Source of the DNA: Bordetella parapertussis
Lineage (GTDB): Bacteria > Pseudomonadota > Gammaproteobacteria > Burkholderiales > Burkholderiaceae_B
DNA length: 53,046 nucleotides
NCBI GenBank assembly: GCA_945895265.1
Contig: CAMDEF010000025.1
Location: 1-53,046 of the forward strand
Reading direction: 5' to 3'
In this document: positions 49,553 to 53,046 of the stretch, in pieces
How the letters are laid out: every line of letters starts with the position of its first letter
Position numbering within the stretch: position 1 is the stretch's first letter
Position numbers and translations under genes: made by a program
Notes under the pieces: model-generated
Databases searched by the model: none
The model's input: the letters and a program-made list of their open reading frames with translations, nothing else
Told to the model about the DNA's origin: nothing

Positions 49553-50125
49553 ATGTCTACAAATGAACCTATTGACATTGAAGTCAGCGCGATTGAAGTG
49601 GCGCCTCAACCAATTGATGAATTGAAGCGCGCTAAGGTCGAGTCTGCCATCAACTACAGCATGTTGCTGTCGGGTGGCGTTGGTATCGTCCCGATACCGT
49701 TAGTGGATTTTGTTGGTGTCACAGCAATTCAGCTAGCCTTGGTGAAGCAACTAAGCTCGCTCTATGGTGTCGAATATACGTCTAGTGCCACCAAGCGTAC
49801 GATCAGCGCTTTGATCGGCGGTGCGATTCCAGCCTTCGGTTCTAGCACTTTGGCAAGCTGGTTAAAATTCATTCCTGGAGTGGGTTCTGTCTTGGGTGGT
49901 TCAGCGATGATGCTGCTCTCTGGCGCTTCGACCTATGCCGTTGGGCACGTGTTTGCGCAGCACTTTGAGAAGGGTGGCACAATTCTTGACATCGAGGCGC
50001 GTGATGTTAAGACGCAGTTCAACCAATACTACGAAGCCGGTAAGAATAAATTTTCACACAAGAAAGCGACTGCAGAAACTGTAGAGGCTTCTGTCTCACC
50101 GATTGACACTGCTCGTGCAGCCTAA
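49553..50125 (+). CDS. DUF697 family membrane protein
   Basis: A 190-residue protein of the DUF697 family. An acidic start leads to ELKRAKVESAINYSMLLSGGVGIVPIPLVDFVGVTAIQLALVKQLSSLYGV, the typical GxxPIPxxD region, then two or three hydrophobic segments (ALIGGAIPAFGSSTLASWLKFIPGVGSVLGGSAMMLLSGASTYAVGHVFA). The polar tail is rich in Lys and Ala. It is related to domains found with GTPases and YcjF-type proteins, but no partner gene is near. Function unknown. AGGATG lies about 7 bases before the ATG. Confidence 0.82.
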   Translation: MSTNEPIDIEVSAIEVAPQPIDELKRAKVESAINYSMLLSGGVGIVPIPLVDFVGVTAIQLALVKQLSSLYGVEYTSSATKRTISALIGGAIPAFGSSTLASWLKFIPGVGSVLGGSAMMLLSGASTYAVGHVFAQHFEKGGTILDIEARDVKTQFNQYYEAGKNKFSHKKATAETVEASVSPIDTARAA

Positions 50126-50143
50126 GTGAATTGAAATCGAAGG

Positions 50144-50875
50144 TTAGGCCTGAGCGAGCCATTGCGCGCGCTGAGCCCTAACCCGAATGGGTCGAGTCGG
50201 ATCAGACTTAAATGCTAACGCCATTAAATGATTCTCGGTAGGCTGGCTCTGCCAAAACCCCCACGCGTTGCGATCAGAGCCTGGTGCATCAAGTCTACGT
50301 AAGTATGCGGGTTGGGTAGCGGTGGCGAGTTTAAACGCAAACGAGTCAAGCGCGATTGAAAGACCCTGACCAACAGCTTTAATGTAAGACTCTTTCAAAG
50401 TCCAGAACTCGAGCATTTTTATTGTGCGTTCGTGTTCACTGCTTTGCGCCACCTCTTCACATTCTTCGGTTGAAAAAAAATGCTCTGCCAACGTCTGCGT
50501 CATGTCTTGACGATGTTTGTTCTCGACGTCGACGCCGAGTTCTGTGTGTCTTGAAATTGCAACGGCCGCCAAGCCTTCGGTATGTGATAAGTTGAAATGG
50601 ACGGCTTGGTGTTGGGCAGGCTCTGCAACAAAAGGCTTGCCATACGCATTGGTTTGAAAAGCAAACTGTGCCGGTTCAACTTGGGTGGCTAGACTTAAGG
50701 CACCACGCATTAACGCATGGCTAACGAGATAGGTGTGCCTGTGTTTATCGAAGCGAAAGCGCGCATGTTGGGCGCGTTCTTCTGGTGAAAGCCACTGCAA
50801 AAAACGACTTAAGCAGGCAGGATCTTGAATCGTTTCAGGCTCAATGAACCAGATCAGAATTTCGTGGCTGCTCAT
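50144..50875 (-). CDS. Sfp-type 4'-phosphopantetheinyl transferase
   Basis: A 243-residue phosphopantetheinyl transferase. The conserved blocks are VHFNLSHTEGLAAVAIS, GVDVENKHR (magnesium-binding acidic residues) and FWTLKESYIKAVGQG (the WxxKExxxK motif). The length is that of the Sfp type, which activates carrier proteins of polyketide and peptide synthases, and sometimes fatty acid synthesis. I chose the ATG at 50875, 13 bp after the Bug gene stop; a longer frame would overlap that gene. No synthase gene is in the window, so its carrier protein is elsewhere. Confidence 0.92.
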   Translation of the reverse strand: MSSHEILIWFIEPETIQDPACLSRFLQWLSPEERAQHARFRFDKHRHTYLVSHALMRGALSLATQVEPAQFAFQTNAYGKPFVAEPAQHQAVHFNLSHTEGLAAVAISRHTELGVDVENKHRQDMTQTLAEHFFSTEECEEVAQSSEHERTIKMLEFWTLKESYIKAVGQGLSIALDSFAFKLATATQPAYLRRLDAPGSDRNAWGFWQSQPTENHLMALAFKSDPTRPIRVRAQRAQWLAQA

Positions 50876-50888
50876 ATTAGCCGTCAGT

Positions 50889-51887
50889 CTAGTCAGCTGT
50901 AATTTTTGCACTTCGAGCGAGCTCTTGATAGCGCGTAGTTTGCTGTGCCAAATACTGTTTGAACTGCTCGGGGGTGGGGCTTGCACCAAGCTCAACACCC
51001 TTGGCCATAAATTGTTTGACGAGTTCGGGTGACTGTAATATTTTGGTCAGCTCAGTATGTAATCGGCTGATGATTGGGGCAGGGGTGCCAGCCGGCGCAA
51101 AGAGCCCATTAAAAGTTGAGTCTTCAAAACCTGTGAGGCCCGACTCATCAAGCGTGGGTACATTTGGCAAAATCGGTGAGCGTGTTTTGCTGGTGACGCC
51201 AATCGCAGCGATTTTTCCAGTCAAGATGTATTGCGCTGACGTACTGACCTGATCAAACATAAACGGAATTTGACCACCTAACAGATCAACCATTGATTGG
51301 GCGTTACCCTTGTAGGGCACGTGCAGGTAGGACACGCCGGCCGCACTGCTAAACAGTTCGGCCGCGATATGGCCGGTTGAACCATTGCCCGACGAGGCGT
51401 AGGCATAAAATTTTGGCTGTGCTTTAGCCAAGGCAATAAAGTCTTTGACATTACGTGCTGCGATTTTGTCAGGATTCACCACTAAGACCATTGGGATTTG
51501 GCAAGTCACCGTAATTGGGATGAAGTCTTTAAATGGGTCGTAGCCTGCATTTTTTAATAAGACTGGTGCTGTGACAAAGGTCGTTGAGTGTGCCAGAAGG
51601 GTGTATCCGTCTGGCGCCGACTTAGCGACAAAATTTGTACCTAGCAAGCTGCTGGCGCCAGGTTTGTTTTCTACGATGACTTGCTGCCCTAACGCTTTGG
51701 TTAATGCCTCGGCAATCGAGCGAGCAACCATATCTACCGTACCGCCCGGCGCGACCGGCACGATGATTTTGATGGGGCGATTTGGATAGTTTGTGGTGTC
51801 TTGCGCTTGCGTTGCCAGGGGCGCCAAGAAAACGAGGGTTGCTAAGAAAGCGCTTAGTTTTCTGCAATAAGATTGAAAGGTTTTCAT
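50889..51887 (-). CDS. Bug-family (TctC-like) periplasmic solute receptor
   Basis: A 332-residue receptor of the Bug family. The signal peptide is MKTFQSYCRKLSAFLATLVFLAPLATQAQ, cleaved near residue 27. The mature domain starts NYPNRPIKIIVPVAPGGTVDMVARSIAEAL and then KPGASSLLGTNFVAKSAPDGYTLLAHS. I chose the ATG at 51887 because the signal peptide then starts at once; a TTG at 51914 overlaps the amidohydrolase stop. No TctAB partners are adjacent. Clustering with a LigI-like amidohydrolase suggests the ligand feeds that enzyme's pathway, as inference. Confidence 0.92.
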   Translation of the reverse strand: MKTFQSYCRKLSAFLATLVFLAPLATQAQDTTNYPNRPIKIIVPVAPGGTVDMVARSIAEALTKALGQQVIVENKPGASSLLGTNFVAKSAPDGYTLLAHSTTFVTAPVLLKNAGYDPFKDFIPITVTCQIPMVLVVNPDKIAARNVKDFIALAKAQPKFYAYASSGNGSTGHIAAELFSSAAGVSYLHVPYKGNAQSMVDLLGGQIPFMFDQVSTSAQYILTGKIAAIGVTSKTRSPILPNVPTLDESGLTGFEDSTFNGLFAPAGTPAPIISRLHTELTKILQSPELVKQFMAKGVELGASPTPEQFKQYLAQQTTRYQELARSAKITAD

Positions 51888-51910
51888 CGTAAGTGTCTCA
51901 GGTTTGATTT

Positions 51911-52801
51911 TCAAAAATCGTAGAGTCGTGCTGGATTGTCGACAAGAATCTTTCTAGCGCGCTCAGCACTACCTGCCCAACGCACAACGCGCTTGAGCGC
52001 CGCTTGATTGTCTTCGTGATGAAAGCGCTCAATGACTTCGGGCTTTCGAACCTGACCTTTTGGTGGAAACGGGTGAGGCCAATCGGTACCCCAAACCATG
52101 CGATCAGGATTCGCGTCGATCAGTGCCTGAGCAAACGGGTTTAAATCCGCGTAATCGGCCGCTTCAGACACACGGTAGGCGGCCGAAAGTTTGACATACA
52201 CTTTGCCCGAACGCACGAGCGAAAGTAAGGCGTCAAAGCCCGGCTGCTTAAGACCTGCCGCAGCATTCAGGCGACCAAAGTGATCAATGACCACGGTGGT
52301 GGCAGCCTGCATGATCGTGTCGTGCATGCCATCAATCACGCCCAAATTGGTGTACATCTGAATATGCCAGCCAAACGGTGCAACCTGCCTTGCAGTGCGT
52401 AGCAACTGTTGTTGGCCGACGCTTGGGTCATTTTGCCCAACGGTTTCAAGATTCAAGCGCGTGCCGCGTACGCCCGCCTGATGCATCTCTGTGAGCGCTG
52501 CGTGTGAAGTTTGGTCATCGATGACGGCTACGCCACGCGCGTTGTCACCGATGGTGCGCAAGGCCCAAAGCAAGCAACTGTTATCCGCTGCGTAGGGGCT
52601 TGGGTGCACAATCACAACACGTTCGACACCGATTGAGCGATGCAAAGCGTGTAGATCTTCGATCGAGGCCTCATCGGGCGTGTAGTGACGCGTGGGTGAG
52701 AACGGAAATTGCGCTTGTGGCGCAAACACATGCGTGTGGCAATCGCAAATGCCAGACAGACCGAAGGGAGCAAGAGGGTTTGTTTGAAGCGTGGTGGTCA
52801 T
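51911..52801 (-). CDS. LigI-like amidohydrolase
   Basis: A 296-residue TIM-barrel amidohydrolase of the type that includes 2-pyrone-4,6-dicarboxylate lactonase. The HxH motif is in CDCHTHVFAP, a later His in VVIDHFGRL and the Asp in RMVWGTDWPHP; the segment GVRGTRLNLE is also typical. It probably hydrolyses a lactone or amide of a carboxylate. I chose the ATG at 52801 because AGGTAA lies about 9 bases upstream; an ATG at 52825 is in frame. The Bug receptor follows after about 24 bp. Confidence 0.88.
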   Translation of the reverse strand: MTTTLQTNPLAPFGLSGICDCHTHVFAPQAQFPFSPTRHYTPDEASIEDLHALHRSIGVERVVIVHPSPYAADNSCLLWALRTIGDNARGVAVIDDQTSHAALTEMHQAGVRGTRLNLETVGQNDPSVGQQQLLRTARQVAPFGWHIQMYTNLGVIDGMHDTIMQAATTVVIDHFGRLNAAAGLKQPGFDALLSLVRSGKVYVKLSAAYRVSEAADYADLNPFAQALIDANPDRMVWGTDWPHPFPPKGQVRKPEVIERFHHEDNQAALKRVVRWAGSAERARKILVDNPARLYDF

Positions 52802-52878
52802 CGATCCGTTACCTAGACAAGTCATCGTTCAGCCAGGCACGACTCTCGAGCCTGACTTATATGTCGTACATTAAAATA

Positions 52879-53043
52879 TCAAGACGCGTAATGCGGAAAG
52901 CCGCCTGGCTCGGCTTCAAGCAACCGCAACATGGCATGCCATTCAAGTTCGCCATAGGGTCGACGAACATTTGGCTGATACAGATGTGCAGATTTTTCAA
53001 GAACTTCTTTGCGAGGCAGGCTGAGTTCAGTGCCGGCTGCCAT
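52879..53043 (-). CDS. Short reading frame at right edge, possibly partial
   Basis: From the ATG at 53043 the frame encodes 54 residues starting MAAGTELSLPRKEVLEK, with YQPNVRRPYGELEW and a stop at 52879. The frame remains open to the window edge (the codon before is GCC), so it may be the end of a larger gene. I do not recognise it. It lies upstream of the amidohydrolase on the same strand, about 77 bp away. Confidence 0.4.
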   Translation of the reverse strand: MAAGTELSLPRKEVLEKSAHLYQPNVRRPYGELEWHAMLRLLEAEPGGFPHYAS

Positions 53044-53046
53044 GGC

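Noticed and set aside
50123..50149. Inverted repeat gcctaa/ttaggc at the DUF697-phosphopantetheinyl transferase convergence
   Set aside because: Both arms are simply Ala codon plus TAA stop codons of the facing genes, and there is no T-run, so it is not convincing as a terminator.

Overview
The window looks like the chromosome of a betaproteobacterium in the order Burkholderiales, most likely Alcaligenaceae-like. This is inferred from gene content and order: recA-recX-DUF2889-sucC-sucD, a hemC-hemD-hemX-hemY block, an RdgC gene, two orphan Bug-type (TctC-like) tricarboxylate-transport receptors and a TctD/TctE-type two-component pair. Base composition is moderate and fairly even. The only clear mobile DNA is a transposase cut by the left edge and a possible small remnant near 33.7 kb. 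I saw no tRNA, rRNA or CRISPR array.

Layout. 1-0.9 kb: 3' part of an IS1634-like transposase. 1.1-7.3 kb: a rightward run with a PLP-dependent D-cysteine desulfhydrase/cysteate lyase-like enzyme, a 3-hydroxyisobutyrate dehydrogenase-family enzyme, an exported SAM-dependent methyltransferase, an APC amino-acid permease and an M14-like peptidase with an internal KQEI repeat. 7.4-9.4 kb (leftward): an unrecognised small acidic protein, rdgC and a TetR regulator. 9.6-17.0 kb (rightward): nine tightly coupled genes around a cyclopropane-fatty-acid-synthase-like methyltransferase, with FAD oxidoreductase, DUF1365, two chalcone-isomerase-like proteins, an MFS transporter, a DUF3833 lipoprotein, an SDR and a SnoaL-like protein. 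A strong bidirectional terminator closes this operon. 17.1-23.2 kb (leftward): a sodium:solute symporter with its DUF4212 small subunit, a TPR protein, a small membrane protein and the sensor kinase/response regulator pair.

23.4-33.7 kb (rightward) is housekeeping: recA under a near-perfect LexA box, recX, DUF2889, sucCD, an unlisted 36-residue membrane peptide, hemC, hemD, hemX, hemY and a fumarylpyruvate hydrolase-like gene. 33.9-39.5 kb (leftward): a class III CoA-transferase, leuD and leuC, a CDF cation exporter and a DadA-like oxidase. 39.8-50.1 kb (rightward): a 2-hydroxyacid dehydrogenase with a Bug receptor, a complete RND efflux operon ordered outer-membrane factor, fusion protein, pump, then a second 3-hydroxyisobutyrate dehydrogenase-family gene, a carboxymuconolactone-decarboxylase-family gene and a DUF697 protein. 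50.1-53.0 kb (leftward): a Sfp-type phosphopantetheinyl transferase, a second Bug receptor, a LigI-like amidohydrolase and a short reading frame at the edge.

Two things stand out. The 9.6-17.0 kb operon reads as a coherent membrane-lipid modification system whose central methyltransferase lacks, by eye, two of the bicarbonate-binding residues of classical CFA synthase. Its product may therefore be a methylated or furan-type fatty acid rather than a cyclopropane, which is a hypothesis. Second, the window is rich in short tandem repeats of exact but differing periods (7, 8, 12, 19, 36 and 39 bp). Several begin at or near a stop codon, and they would make good length-polymorphism markers.
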